DNA of 64,000 bases from Siphonodentalium dalli (GCA_032622095.1 CP136068.1:133805989-133869988), one strand, 5' to 3'. Positions 45,012 to 56,992 are shown, counted from the first letter of the stretch. Numbers and translations are program-made. The notes: generated by a model from the letters alone, not told the origin.

Positions 45012-46260
45012 CTGTGAATGACCGATCGGTCTATTTTAGCATGTCCGGGCAATTATAGATTGATAGGTTGTTCACTCAGACCTGTTAAGATGTCTGATTT
45101 ATAATGTTCACAGAAGCCCATTATCGGCAAAAAGCCTTTGCGACAAATCTCAAACATCTTTGCGATAAATCGCAGAATATAATCGCCCAGTACGTAGTCT
45201 GAGAGTTATCGTAAAGATCTTTGAGATTTATCGTAAAGGTTTGTGTGTTATCACAAAAGTGTTTGTGATTTATCGCAAAGATTTGCTCCCTCATCACTCA
45301 TGCATTTGGCTGTGAATGACTGATCGGTCTATTTTAGTCCGACCGGGCATAGATTGATAGGTTCACTCAGACCTGTTTAAGATTTCTGATTTATAATATT
45401 CACAGAAGCCCATTAGTGCCAAAAAATCTTTGCGACAAATCTCAAACATCTTTGCGATAGATAAAAATTTTTATTCACAGAGTACGTAGTCTGAGATTTA
45501 TCGTAAAGATGTTTGAGATTTATTGTAATGGTTTGCGTGTTATCACGAAGGTGTTTGTGATTTTTCGCAAAGTTTTGCTTCTCTGAACATTCTTGAATCT
45601 GGCTGTGAATGACTGATCGGTCTATTTTAGCCTGACCGTTCAATTATAAATTGATAGGTTGTTCACTGAGACCTGTTTAAGATGGCTGATTTATAATGTT
45701 TACACACAAATTAAGATATTTTTAGCACCAAAAAATTTGCCACAAATCTCAAACATGTTTGCGATAATTCGCAAAATTTAATCACCCAGTACGCAGTCTG
45801 AGAGTCCTCGTAAAGATGTCTGAGATTTATCGTAAAGGTTTGCGCGTTATCGCAAAGTGTTTGTAATTTTTCGCAATGTTGTTTTGTGATTTATCGCGAA
45901 GGTTTGCTCGCCTTATACCACATGCATGCTTGCTGCCAAAGAACGATCGGTCTATTTTAGCCCAACCATGCTATTATAGACCTGTTGAAGTTGTCGGATT
46001 ATATTTATATTTATACGATTCAAGTCCATTAAAGCCAATGCATGAAAATATATCTGCGATAAATCACAAACCATTGCGATTAATCGCAAACATTTTGTAA
46101 TCAATCGAAAACCTTTACACTAAATCTGATATATACCGGCACTTGTTGCAAAGTTGTTTGCGAATCGCAAAGGTTTGCGATTTATCGCAAGGTAGTTTTT
46201 TTATTTATCGGGCTATTCTAGATCGATCGGTGTTTCATCCAGACCAGTTCCAAGATGTTT
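45012..46260. repeat. Satellite of 295-330-bp units rich in TTTGCGATAAATCGCAAA
   Basis: Units begin CTGTGAATGACYGATCGGTC at 45012, 45310 and 45603, with a diverged fourth at about 45930 and a partial fifth near 46215. Each holds TCAGACCTGTTAAGATG and many interspersed TTTGCGAT, ATCGCAAA and TATCGTAAAG motifs that can pair with each other. Period is 298, 293 and about 330 bp. ORFs are repeat-derived. Confidence 0.75.
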
Positions 46261-46589
46261 GATTTATGTTTACTTAATATTATTGCACACAAATTAAGAA
46301 ATTATTTTTGGACATTCAGACCAATTTTACTACACATGCAGGGAACAGGGAATCCTGAAATCGAGATCTTAAACTTTGATTTAAGTACAAAATCACGATC
46401 AAGGTTCTATACTAATAAAAGTAATGCATGTTTAATTCGGATTATTTCATTATCACTATGTAATGGAGTGGTTTTGTACTTTATTCAATGTTTAAACGCC
46501 ATAGCTTCATTCGGAATCTAAATTGCCACATTGTTAAATTTGCCGTCGGCCATGTTTCGTAATTTCGAGTGCTTGGTATCTTGGCAGGT

Positions 46590-47075
46590 TCTCCACTTAG
46601 TACCTATATGTTTGGTACTCTGGAGTACCAAATTGCTAGGTACTATGCATAGTACCTAAATACTTCAGAGTACCTGTCTTTATATTCGGTACTTCATATA
46701 ATATAATGGGTGTGTCAAGAAAGCGTGTATTTCTTGGTACTTCATGTCGTGTGCGTCATGAATTCGGTGACATAAAGGCAGAGTGGGTATTATATGCACA
46801 ATGCCCGGATAGAATCTAAATATTTATAAGGTAATTCAGAGTACCAATCATTTTGGTACTCTAGAGTACCTAAACTTTTGGTACTCCAGAGTACCACTTT
46901 TGGTACTCCAGAGTACCACTTTTGGTACTCCAGAGTACCTAAACTTTTGGTACTCCAGAGTACCTAAACTTTTGGTACTCCAGAGTACCACTTTTGGTAC
47001 CCCAGAGTACCAGACAGTTGGTACTCCCCCCTGGGACAAAGCTTAGTACCTACGTAGGTACTCTGAAGTACCTAT
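46590..47075. repeat. Array of GGTACTCCAGAGTACC palindromes
   Basis: From about 46849 to 47013 the 16-bp palindrome GGTACTCCAGAGTACC repeats seven to eight times with ACTTTT or TAAACTTTT spacers, giving alternating 20- and 25-bp periods. Flanking sequence from 46590 and to 47075 has looser copies (GGTACTCTGGAGTACC, AGGTACTATGCATAGTACCT). No cas-like genes occur and spacers are not unique, so it is not CRISPR. LINE F begins about 45 bases further on. Confidence 0.8.
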
Positions 47076-47118
47076 TTTTTTAAGAGTGTGTGATGAAAAA
47101 ATCGACCCATAGGAACTC

Positions 47119-47924
47119 ATGAATCACTCTTGTGATTATTATGCACCCACTCAGTTCCTGGCCAATATAAAACAATCAAAGAAAGGCACCTCATTATTAG
47201 GCCTTGACTGCCGAAGTCTAAATGCGAACTGGGATTCATTCAAAGACTTATTATATAATATCCAAAACAACGACAATATCTTCGACGTCATAGCCCTATC
47301 TGAAATATTCCGGATCAAGGAAACATATATATTACCCGGGTATCAACCTTTCGAATACGCAACGCGTCCAGATAACGACGATGGTAGAGGTGGGGTTGGA
47401 TTATTTATAAAAAATGGCATAACATTTAGAAATAGACCTGACTTATCTATATTTATACCACACGTCGCAGAAACGATATTTGTTGAAATTAATCCTAACA
47501 ATAAAAAACCTCATATGTGGTAGGAGTAATATACAGACCTAACACAGCCCAAAGAGCAGATATCGATGAATTCATGACTTATATAGATGCCATAATGGTC
47601 AAACTCAATGAATCGCACACTAAAGAATATTTGATTGGGAACTTCAACATTGACCTACTAAACTCTGATAATCATACGAAAACCGGCGATTTTATAGATA
47701 ACATATTTGAGCGGGGTTACCTCCTTGTGATTACAAAACCTACTCGGGTCACGGACTACTCAGCAACATTAATTGACCATATCCATACGAACTCGAAGCG
47801 GAAATCTGACTGCGGAATTATAATATCAGATGTCTCTGATCATTTTGCAACGTATTACAATGAAAATGAATTACATCAAAATTATATTAACTCAGCACAA
47901 CAATCCCTAGAACCATTCGAATAA
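47119..47924 (+). pseudogene. LINE F endonuclease domain, one frameshift
   Basis: The ATG at 47119 begins MNHSCDYYAPTQFLANIKQS. Then come LGLDCRSLNANWDSFKDLL, IALSEIFR, GRGGVGLFIKNG and a frameshift at about 47520. The second part has VGVIYRPNTAQRADI, a YLIGNFNIDLL box (GNFN in place of GDFN) and ISDVSDHFATYYN. The D-to-N change in GDFN would weaken or abolish nicking activity. Confidence 0.8.
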
Positions 47925-48294
47925 TTAATGGAAAAAAATCTAAATTCATTTAAAGAAATCCTATAAGGCAGTCTATCGTTTGACTCAGTTTTCGGCTGCA
48001 ATTCAGCAGAACAAGCTTATGAAAAATTTATAGAACAGTATATATCAGATATGAGCAAGCCTTCCCTCTCAGATACACCGAACAAAGGACAAAATATATC
48101 AAAAGGGAACCTTGGATTACAAATGGCTTATTGCAATCATCATTGAATAAAAGTAAGCTATTCACTAAACAAATAGCTCAGCCATCGACAATCAATATTG
48201 ATAAATATAAAGCATATTGTAAAAATTCAACCAACTGAAGAGGAAGAGCAAAAACCAGTACTATAACTCAATTCTCGAAGAAAATAAAAATAAT

Positions 48295-49144
48295 ATGAGA
48301 CGAACATGGACCATATTAAAAGATGCTCTTAAATTATCAACATGTTCACATAGTCTTCCAAAAAATCTAAAATTTCGAAACAGAACAATTTCAGACCCGG
48401 CAACTATTGCGCAATCATTTAACGACTATTCCGCAACAATAGGTCAGAATACAGCTAATAAAGTAGAGAAAATTCAGGACATACAACCTCTTGATTATAT
48501 GTCTGAAAAAAAACCAAAAGAACTTCTTCCTATCAGAAACATCATTGTCGGAGATTGTAGATACATGCACCAAAATATCCAATAAAAGCTGTGTAGACTT
48601 TTCTAATATATCAACGAAGCTAATGAAAAGTACTATAAATGAAACAGCAAACGCGCTTTCGTACATAATAAATTTATCTTTCAAACAAAGCGTCGTTCCT
48701 ACAAAAATGAAAATCTCCAGAGTAGTACCAATATACAAAAATAGTGCCCGTGAAAATATTGAAAAGTATAGACCAATCAGTATTCTTCCCGCTTTCTCTA
48801 AAATTATGGAAAAACTTATGCATAAACGTTTAAACTCGTTCTTAACAAAATTTGATATCCTCCACGAAAACCAATTTGGATTTAGAGCAAACCACTCAAC
48901 CACCCACCCATTACTTCATTTATTACATAATATTGCCGAAAATAACGACAAAAAGACACGAGACTTTACATTAGCAATCTTTATTGACCTTTCAAAGGCT
49001 TTTGACACAATCAGTCATGACATACTCCTACAGAAGCTTGACCATTATGGTATCAGGGGCATAACCAAGAAATGGTTCACGAGTTACTTAGAGGGTAGAC
49101 AGCAATATGTTGAAATCGAACATGAAAATCAAATATGCTCAATA
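48295..49144 (+). pseudogene. LINE F RT, first half
   Basis: 48295-48585 holds the linker (MRRTWTILKDALKL, IAQSFNDYSATIGQ). The main frame from 48491 gives KISRVVPIYKNSARENIEKY, RPISILPAFSKIMEKL, FGFRANHSTTHPLLHLL, IFIDLSKAFDTISHDILLQK (motif A) and WFTSYLEGRQQYVE. The frame is cut at 49144 by the MULE. Degraded linker text between 47930 and 48290 (IKRE..WITNGLLQSSLNKSK-like) is in shifted frames. Confidence 0.8.
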
Positions 49145-50700
49145 GGGTATATCCTGTCTACCCGGCAGGCAGAGATTAACGACTTGGCCGGCGGAGATTA
49201 TAGTCCATATCAAAACACCTGCGGTCCAGTGTTGTCACAGTCCATAACTGTTGGTGGTGAATAACGTTTAATAGCGTGAGCCACATTCAGTTTATTTATT
49301 TTACACGTTTTATTATTTGTTTGTAAAGATGTATTATGAATTATTATCAGTGTTTTAAGTAGAGTTCACTACTGAATATATATACTGTTAGATTCCCTGG
49401 TCTGACATAAACACGATGGCAAGCACACAAGTGAACGTAAATTATATTCCAAATACTAGAGGTGGAAAGTATCTGGTATATGATGACTACAAATTCTCCG
49501 TTAAATCAAGGAGAAATGATCGAATTCATTGGCGATGTTGTAAGAACGACTGCCGTGCAACCACCAACACTGAGAACGATATGGTGATATAACCATAACC
49601 ACGAACCTGATTTCAACCAAGTAGCAGCAGATTCCTGGATTGCAGACCTCAAAAAGCTTGTTAAGACAAGTAACAAGCCAGTAACAACGCTATACCAGGA
49701 AGAAATAGAGCCAGAGCCGAAAACCAGCCAAAGTTACCAAAACAACAGCCAACAACCACAACTTCCTACTAGCCGATGACGGGGAGACTGAAAAGATTCT
49801 GATATTCGCGACCAGAGAAAATCTAGAAAATTTAGCTGTTGCCGGAACGATCTTCTGTGATGGAACGTTTGAGAAAAGCCCAACGATCTTCTTTCAACTG
49901 TACACGATACACGCATTCGTCGCCGGAAAGATGTGCCCTTTGGTGTATGGCTTACTTCCCAACAAGACCCAACACACATACCAACGTTTCTTCAATCTGG
50001 TGAAAGAAAGGGCAGCAGAACTCGACATCACCATCAGCCCAAGTGGAATTTTCACAGATTATGAGACAGCTGCCCAAAACGCCCTGGCAGCTACATTTCC
50101 GTCAGCTACAATGAAAGAATGCCTATTCCATTACGGCCAAGCAGTGCTGAAGAATGTTAAGAAATGCCGCCTACAGCAGCTATACGAAGACACTGAAGGC
50201 AACGACCAAAAGACCCTGACAAGAAGAGCTCTAGCCCTCCCTATGGTTCCTGTCGAGATGGTTGGTGATGCCTGGTTCGAAGCGCTGGACGATTACCCTG
50301 CGACAAGCAACACAGGTCTCGAAGAAAACGTCACCAAGTTCACGGATTACATCACCGAGTTGTTGAAATATATCACATGTGCATTTCTTCGTTCATAATG
50401 CAACTTCCGGTGTCCGTTCAGTGGAGGGGTTAATATGTGTGGATAGGGCGAATATCGGCCTTTCGTTAGACACCAAAATGAGCCCTCTACGCGCTGTATT
50501 CCTCGAGTTGTGAATTTTCCAAAAACCCCAATTATCCTCATCGTCCGGCCGCTCATCGCCGTCGAAATTAGCCATCGCCACCAATTCCCAGTAACAATTA
50601 TGATAAAAACTATAGTCGGCAGCTCTGTGATGTTGAGGATTATCACACCCGCCCCAACACCTACCCGAAACAATAGCCGCCGGGTGAACAGGACGACCCC
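49145..50700 (+). mobile_element. Mutator-like element (MULE) with TIRs and 8-bp TSD
   Basis: The target duplication GCTCAATA is at 49137-49144 and 50701-50708. Termini GGGTATATCCTGTCTACCCG and, inverted, GGGGTCGTCCTGTTCACCCG are imperfect inverted repeats of about 26 bp. An 8-bp TSD, TIRs and a FLYWCH-MULE coding region together identify a Mutator-superfamily transposon, 1556 bp long. Coding sequence occupies only 49416-50397 and lacks the C-terminal part of a full transposase, so it is probably an internally deleted, non-autonomous copy. Confidence 0.85.
49416..50397 (+). pseudogene. MULE transposase with FLYWCH zinc finger, degraded
   Basis: ATG at 49416 opens a FLYWCH-type finger: NTRGGKYLVYDDYKF, then IHWRCCKNDCRATT and, after a stop/frameshift near 49590, HNHEPD (C, C, H, H ligands). 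A second frameshift near 49770 leads into the catalytic domain: IFCDGTFEKSPTIFFQLYTI (first Asp, 49859-49861), MCPLVYGLLPNKT, GIFTDYETAAQNA (second Asp, 50057-50059) and KECLFHYGQAV with the C-x2-H motif of MULEs. The frame stops at 50397 before an identifiable third acidic residue. Confidence 0.85.
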
Positions 50701-51536
50701 GCTCAATATTAGCTGTGGGGTGCCTCAAGGATAAATTTTAGGACCGCTACTTTTTCTAATATACGTCAACGATATGCCAAATAGCACGTGTTTGAACATA
50801 CTTTCATTTGCAGACGACACAACCCTCCATATTTCTGGAAATGACCACCGCCAAATTGAAAAACAAGTTAATTCAGAATTGAAAAAAGTTCACAATTAGT
50901 GCTGTAGCAATAAATTGGTTATTAATACAACAAAAAGTAAGTACATGTTACTACATCCAACTAATAATGACTTTAAATGGAATATTCTTAAAATAAAACT
51001 GAACAACGAGCCACTAACACGAATTGGAAACGTTAAACCGGAACAATGTATGAAATTCCTCGGAATTAATATTGATGAAAATCTCACCTTCAAATATCAC
51101 ATATCAATGGTAAAAACACGGACATCCAATGCAATGTACTGCATCAATAAGGTTAAACGTATACTTCCCAAAAAATGTTTGAAAACTTTATACTTTTCTC
51201 TAATCCACAGTCATCTCATATATGGGTTGCCAATTTGGGGTCATGCTGACACTGGAAATACTCTCTTCAAACAACAGAAAAATTTATGACATGTATCGGT
51301 CACAATCGGCCACTTTTGTATTTGATTGGACAAAAGGAAACCTTCCGAAATCATTTGATAATTCGTTTGAATATACAACTGCTAATACGCGACAAGCTGG
51401 CAATTTGAAAGCATTAACCCCGAGAACGACATTTACTTCTATACTACCCAAACACGCGTTTCCGTGCATATGGAACTTATTGGAAAAAAATCTGAAAAAT
51501 ATCAGATTTCGAATAGATTTAAAAAATAATTGAAAA
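50701..51536 (+). pseudogene. LINE F RT, second half and C-terminus
   Basis: It resumes NISCGVPQG, an in-frame TAA, then ILGPLLFLIYVNDMPNST, SFADDTT with the catalytic FADD intact at 50807-50818, a stop after KKVHN, and CCSNKLVINTTKSKYMLLHP. From 50915 the frame is open through FLGINIDENLTFKYHISM and SLIHSHLIYGLPIWGH. A frameshift near 51290 leads to TRQAGNLKALTPRTTF and FPCIWNLLEKN, the usual CR1/L2 end. Confidence 0.85.
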
Positions 51537-52129
51537 ATAAATATTTATTGCAATATGCAACAAAAGTTAAATGCAACAACTCATTTTGTCAAGACTGTAA
51601 AGTGGCTTAATATAGCGTTGACCCCTAACTCCCCCATCATTGTAGTAACTGTAATGCAGTCTGGTATGTTCACTTTAACATTTTGGCGGGACGATATCTG
51701 AATTCCTCGATAACCTGAAACAAATACCTATTTCAGCTCAACAACGATGCATTTGATAATCGGAAGCCATTATTTTCTTAACCAATGAAGAATTAAAACA
51801 GCCCACACAATACCCCACCATTAGTGACAGATTTATTATAAACCCATGAAAACAACCAATACATATGTATTAACACATACATGTAGATGCATCCCATAAG
51901 TGGTTTGGATACCTTGTTTGTCTATTATGAACTACATTCTATCATTTTCATTATCATTTCACTTCATTAGTTGCCACTTCATGTTTGTATAAGTAGGGGC
52001 GACAGGAAGACGGCCCATCTGGGCCATGTCGCTCCTGTATAAAATCATTTTTGTTTGTTTATTATCACCATTGTCAAAAGCTTGTAAATATTATACAAAT
52101 AAACAATCATCATCATCATCATCATCATC

Positions 52130-52400
52130 TCCATGATATCAAGAGTCTGAGTGTGTGGTTTAAAGATGTCACAAGTGGTGCCATTCGAGTCAGAGGTCCA
52201 CATAGGGTGAGAGAGACACACAAATTGATAAACAATATGTTTAGCGCCGAGTTCCACCAGACTGATACATATTCTTCTCCGTGATTTGAGGAATCTAATC
52301 CTGTGGTTCAAATACGCCAAATTGGTGCCGTTTGGGTAAGAGATATGGGGGCTCTAAATTTGATACGAATTTGTATACTCGCCAATTTTTCACCACTATT
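52130..52400. repeat. Copy of the CACCAAATTGATA-type satellite, left of MITE
   Basis: Two units of the 41.5-kb satellite family (TCTGAGTGTGTGGTTTAAAGA, AGCGCCGAGTTCCACCAGACT, AATTGGTGCCGTTTGGGTAAG). The second unit is cut by the MITE at 52401 and resumes at 52899. Confidence 0.7.
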
Positions 52401-52898
52401 AAAGGTACGGTTGGCCTTGGCGGTGGGTATCCTGTGAAAATATTTCCACCCGTCAAAAACCGCCACAAACAGAAAGAACAATAAAATGTAGACAGACTTT
52501 GTCCGTATAAAAATAAGAAATATCGCATAAACAGTATGTTATTGTCATATCTTTGACCATTGTTATGTAAACAAAAGCATAAAAAGTTACTTTTCTGGTG
52601 TTTGTTTATATTATGATGGTAAACATAAAGAGCGTTCTTTGTTGGTGAATTCCTGATATGGAACGAATAAAGAGCGTTTATGCCATGTGTGTGTGATTAG
52701 CCAGCAGCATTGTGCTGTCTTCTGTAACACAACCAGGCTCTTGCTTATGTAAAATATAGTAGCTCTTTATGATAACATGCTGTTTACGTGATGGTCATGG
52801 TATATATGAACGAAACTGTATGCGTTTTAATGTTGTTCTGTTTACGGTGATTAGAACAAATATGAATATTTTCGACAACTAAGGCCTCACGTGCCTTT
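52401..52898. mobile_element. 498-bp MITE inserted in satellite
   Basis: Ends AAAGGTACGGTTGGCCTTGG and, inverted, AAAGGCACGTGAGGCCTTAG are inverted repeats that extend loosely to GAAAATATT. The left flank (CACCACTATT) and right flank (AAATATATTC) rejoin a satellite unit, giving an internal empty-site comparison. The interior is AT-rich without a transposase. The superfamily is uncertain; a 2-4-bp target duplication is possible but ambiguous. Confidence 0.6.
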
Positions 52899-53480
52899 AA
52901 ATATATTCATCTCCATAATGAGTTTTAAGTGTGTGGTTTAATGCTGTCAAAATTGGCGCCGCTTGATTCCGAAATAGGGACGGGCGGGTCACCAATACTG
53001 ATAAAAATATGTTTAGTGCCAATTAACATCAAATTCATATACGTTCTTCTCAAATGATACGATGAATCAAATCGTGCGTGTTAAACACGCTACATTTGGT
53101 GCCTAGATATATTTGCAAATATATGTATGTCTGTATGTGTTTAACATATAACTTCACGGGGTACAATCGAGATGGCACCAAGGCGTTCTAACAGGGGTAA
53201 CTTTTTTACGAGGAAGATAATGGTGCAGGTTAAATTTTACTCCATTATATCATGCATGCGTGAGTCTAATGGACGTGGTTTAAATATGTCAAACGTGGCG
53301 CCGTGTAAGTCGTGCATGAGGAAGGGAGTTGAACCAAATCTGATAAAAAATTATTTAGCACTAATTTCCACCAATTCCATGAACGTTCTTCTTTAATGCT
53401 ACGATGAATTAAATCAAATTTGGTGTCGTTTAGATCATGGATGGTGAGAGGAGATGCACTAGCAAAGTTATATATAATCA
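52899..53480. repeat. Satellite continuation with leader segment
   Basis: Further ~125-bp units, and at 53155-53240 the leader AACAGGGGTAACTTTTTTACG also present at 41545. From 53481 to 54299 no gene is recognised. Confidence 0.6.
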
Positions 53481-54299
53481 TTTCCCAGGCCATCTCCATA
53501 TCGTTCTAAGGAGTTTTTGGCGTTCAATGTTCACAGTCTCGACAAATGGTGGTCGAATTAAGTCACTTGAACAATTATATCTTCTCAACTGTCATATTTA
53601 TATGGGGATGGGAATCAGGGCATTCATACAATGAGCTAGCAAAACAGATACAGAACAGAAAGCATTAAAAGTAAATTTATTATTCTGTTTAAGAGATACA
53701 TATATTCTTGCAAACTGAGGGACCTTGAACTGTAGCTGATATACATACATAGCAACATATCTTTTAAACTGAGAATAATTAGCTAGTATATAGTACCATG
53801 AACAGAGGAGCACCTGGACATTTCTTTAAACATCTGTATCTTCATGGAGATATGATAACCAGGTGTCCTCAAAATCTTAGTCAAACCCACTAGATTGATT
53901 GATACAACTGTATGTAAAACCCAAGTGTCGTCTTTTATTTTTGCGAACTAATGTGTTTATGATGTTCATGTTTCATGTTATAACGTATGAAGTGTACGCG
54001 GTTGTAAATAAATAAATAGTTCTTTATTGGTGGGACGTATTAATCCAGATAAACAAAATGACAATCGCTCCGATCCGACAAGGTGAGCTACTACTTATAT
54101 TCCGTGTGTAAGAATCATGTTTTGTGATGCTATTTGGATCTACAATTTATGAGAATATCCGTAACGCTTTGAGCAAGAATATCCTCTATTCCCGCCAAAT
54201 AACCAAAGTATGCAGAGGGTTTCACATCACTGTAACATGGGCAACGCCGGATATCCCTGCTAGTAATTATATAAGTGCACAATCTCGGTGGTCATATAA

Positions 54300-54430
54300 G
54301 AAATGGCTGGAATATCGATTAGGGTCATTGCATTTTGAGCGGCAGAGTAATTAAGGGATTCACACGAACTTTGGTTAATTACTCTGTCAGTCAAAACTCA
54401 ATGAACCCCGATCAACATCCCAGTCATTTA
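54300..54430. mobile_element. Imperfect 131-bp hairpin
   Basis: Arms AAATGGCTGGAATATCGATT...CAGAGTAATTAA and inverted AAATGACTGGGATGTTGATC...CAGAGTAATTAA pair over about 54 bp around a 22-bp loop. Probably a fold-back MITE. Confidence 0.6.
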
Positions 54431-54869
54431 AATAGATTAACTGAAACTGAAATATATCTATGATTTGTCCCACTATTAAAAGAAATAATTGATATTGCAA
54501 CACAAATGAGCCCAACATAAAATCGCGCACAACTATAAGCCAACAGACGTGAATACAGCTGATTGGAAAACCCGACTAAATATAAATATTTATTCACTAA
54601 TTTAAAATACATATATATGATATAAGAGGTCTTATATTAATAATCTTGAATCAAGACACTGTCGTTGGTGACACATGCATGAATGATCTGGTAAATGGTT
54701 ATGAGTTGGATGGGGGTGGGTGGATCAGCGGTAAACCAAGCAGTGTACTTAGGGCTCGTATACATTCTCATAATATGTGAAGTTGTCTTGGTTTTGAATG
54801 TGCGCTCAACTTAACACCACGCGGCGAGTGCGTGATCGACATTAAGTTTCGCTGATGGGTTCGTTGCTA

Positions 54870-55620
54870 TTTTAAGAAGGCGCCCCATTCGTGAATTAAA
54901 CAAAATCTCCGTTTAAAACTATCAATTTGAAGGAAGAAATCATTATCCCTTACAAACAATGTATGCCATAGTACTATAACAATTTGTTCATGGAGGTCGA
55001 TAAAAAGTTTGACAGCAAATATATTAAAAAACACAGTGAATTATCTAGACTATGAACCCAACCAGGGTAAGCGCTCGCTCTACCATCTGATATCATGACT
55101 GTCTGCGAGCAAATAAATACAATATTTTTCATTGCATATTTTAGTTTTTTGTCAGCCATTATAATAATTTTGCAAAACTAGTTTGTTAGGAACAATCGCC
55201 ATAAAACAAAATAATGTCTGAAAAGATTAACCAATATTGAGTATTAAATCTGTCATATTATTGAAACGTGGTTGAATAATAGTTTTATGAAAACTCTTGT
55301 ATTTATAATCTCGCAGACAGTCATGATTTTATATGGTAGACTGAGCGCATACTCTAGTTGGGCTTATAGTCTAGATAATGCAGTGATTTTTTGGTAAAAA
55401 TTCCTGTCAATCTGTCTATCAACATACATAAACAAAATTATATTTTAAAACCACTGTTTTTCATAAATTGAGCATATATCTCATATTGTGAGGGTGAACA
55501 CGTGTTGTTATATACTATATCATACATTGGTTATAAAGGATAATGATTTTTCCCTTCAAAGTGATTGTTTGAAATTGAGATGTTTTAGAAAATTCACGAA
55601 TGGGGTGCCTCCTTAAGAAG
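54870..55620. repeat. Long imperfect inverted repeat, arms about 280-355 bp
   Basis: The left arm (54870-55150) and right arm (55265-55620) are diverged inverted copies. They share TTAAGAAGG(C/T)GCCCCATTCG-type outer ends, GGATAATGATTT, AGTCTAGATAAT and CTCGCAGACAGTCATGAT near the centre. In both arms, reading toward the outer end, an ATG opens related peptides: MKNIVFICSQTVMI and MKTLVFIISQTVMI, followed by S-Y-W-SLDN. A TGGTAGAGCG plus GGGTTCATAGTC pair also resembles polymerase III boxes. The nature of the unit is unknown. Confidence 0.65.
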
Positions 55621-55639
55621 TGGATGCTTCAGCTATTGC

Positions 55640-56990
55640 TTGACAAACATGGGAAACATTCGTGAAATTGTATTGCGATTTGTACATATTCTTACGGGCG
55701 CTAAGTGTGTGAGTGTAGAGGGTTTGTGATTATATTGACAAATGCATACATACATATTGGTATCAGGAAGTGCTGACCGGAACACACCCTAAATCAACAC
55801 ATACCTACATGTAAACTGATGTTGTTACATATTTATTCGTATTCCAATTAAAGGCGATTACTCCAAATTATGTAATCGATTACTTTGATTATGATTATTG
55901 ATTACGATTACCCCAACCCTGATACAATATCACTGGAAACTAAGATTTTATTAACAAGAAGCCAACGCATTGGGAGACTATATGATTATAGAATGTGTCC
56001 AACCTGTAAGATAATGCTTTGAAGCCAGTAATGAATATCGGCGGTCGCACCGTGATCGTGTCGCTTGTCTTTCTTTTCTGTTCTGCTACAGGATGGGCCG
56101 ATACCTCAATACGAACGTGATGCTTTGGCACCGTAAAACCACACAACTTTTCCCCACATGAAATGTGCATACCCATATCAATAGCATAGCATTTACATAT
56201 GTTACAAGCCGTTATGCCAGTCGTGGGTAACTTTTAACCGAAACAATATCCTTCCGTGGTAAATTACCAACGCGTTGTATACAATGGAGAACCTGTTACT
56301 GGAATTATATCTGAGCTTCTGTAGTTTTCAGGAGAAACATTACATGGCGGTGTATAAGAATGTGTTTTGTTCATCTGAAAACTCACCCGCCGGTCATATT
56401 GTACCTTTCTGCAATGTGTTTACAAATGCCATGATGCAGGCCTACCATTAGTTTATCCACGAAATGGGTAGACTGAGTCGTAAATACGACATATTGGATT
56501 CGTGTCCACTATCTAGGTTTATACTGAACTTTGTCACAAATACGGAATTATATATACGTATCCCCTCCCATCAACACATTGAGTACTTAATCAGCAGCCT
56601 ATTGTGAAATTAACGCACTTTAAAGAGATAGTCGCACTTCACCGCAAATGTTGTATCATTTCCCCGATAGGGGATATATAATACGCGAAACTGCGTATAC
56701 CCTGTGTCAAGAAATTTCGCATGGACATCATGGAGTAAATTTTAGCCTGAAATTAATATTACTTTTCTTTGTTAGCATATTGAATCGTATTAACCCAGCA
56801 TAATACCAGCCCAAATATATTGACAGGGTGTCGTGACTCAAAACCACCCGAAGCTGTTATTATATCTGTATTAACTCCTATTGGGAGAGAGTGTAGTTCA
56901 TGACATTGTGATTAAGATATACAGGTGCAATTGATATTTACATGAGTTATACATATATTATGCATTGAGTCGATGCTCATACGATTAGTT
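55640..56990. other. No gene recognised
   Basis: AT-rich. A 78-codon minus-strand ORF (55940-56176) contains VRPPIFITGFKALSYRL but matches no family I know and has no convincing splice sites. Confidence 0.4.
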
Positions 56991-56992
56991 AA

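Larger units (their letters stand above)
47119..52128 (+). mobile_element. LINE F: CR1/L2-like, interrupted by a MULE
   Basis: Endonuclease (47119-47924), linker (about 47930-48490), RT first half (48491-49144), a MULE insertion (49145-50700), RT second half (50701-51536), a 3' UTR with the family hairpin (GGGGCGACAGGAAGACGGCC, about 51996) and an AAACAATCATCATC tail to about 52128. Sequence blocks are collinear with LINE H. Several frameshifts and a stop after VPQG make it inactive. Confidence 0.85.

Noticed and set aside
45413-46100. Two ORFs of about 75 codons at 45.4 and 45.9 kb
   Set aside because: They are produced by the 295-330-bp satellite and are not preserved between its units.
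46848-47039. Repeat array resembling a CRISPR
   Set aside because: The spacers are short and themselves repeated, the repeat is a palindrome, and the context is eukaryotic retroelements with no cas genes.
50347-50728. Two overlapping minus-strand ORFs of 111-119 codons
   Set aside because: They lie in the subterminal region and TIR of the MULE and run into LINE F; no family recognised and both frames are equally open.
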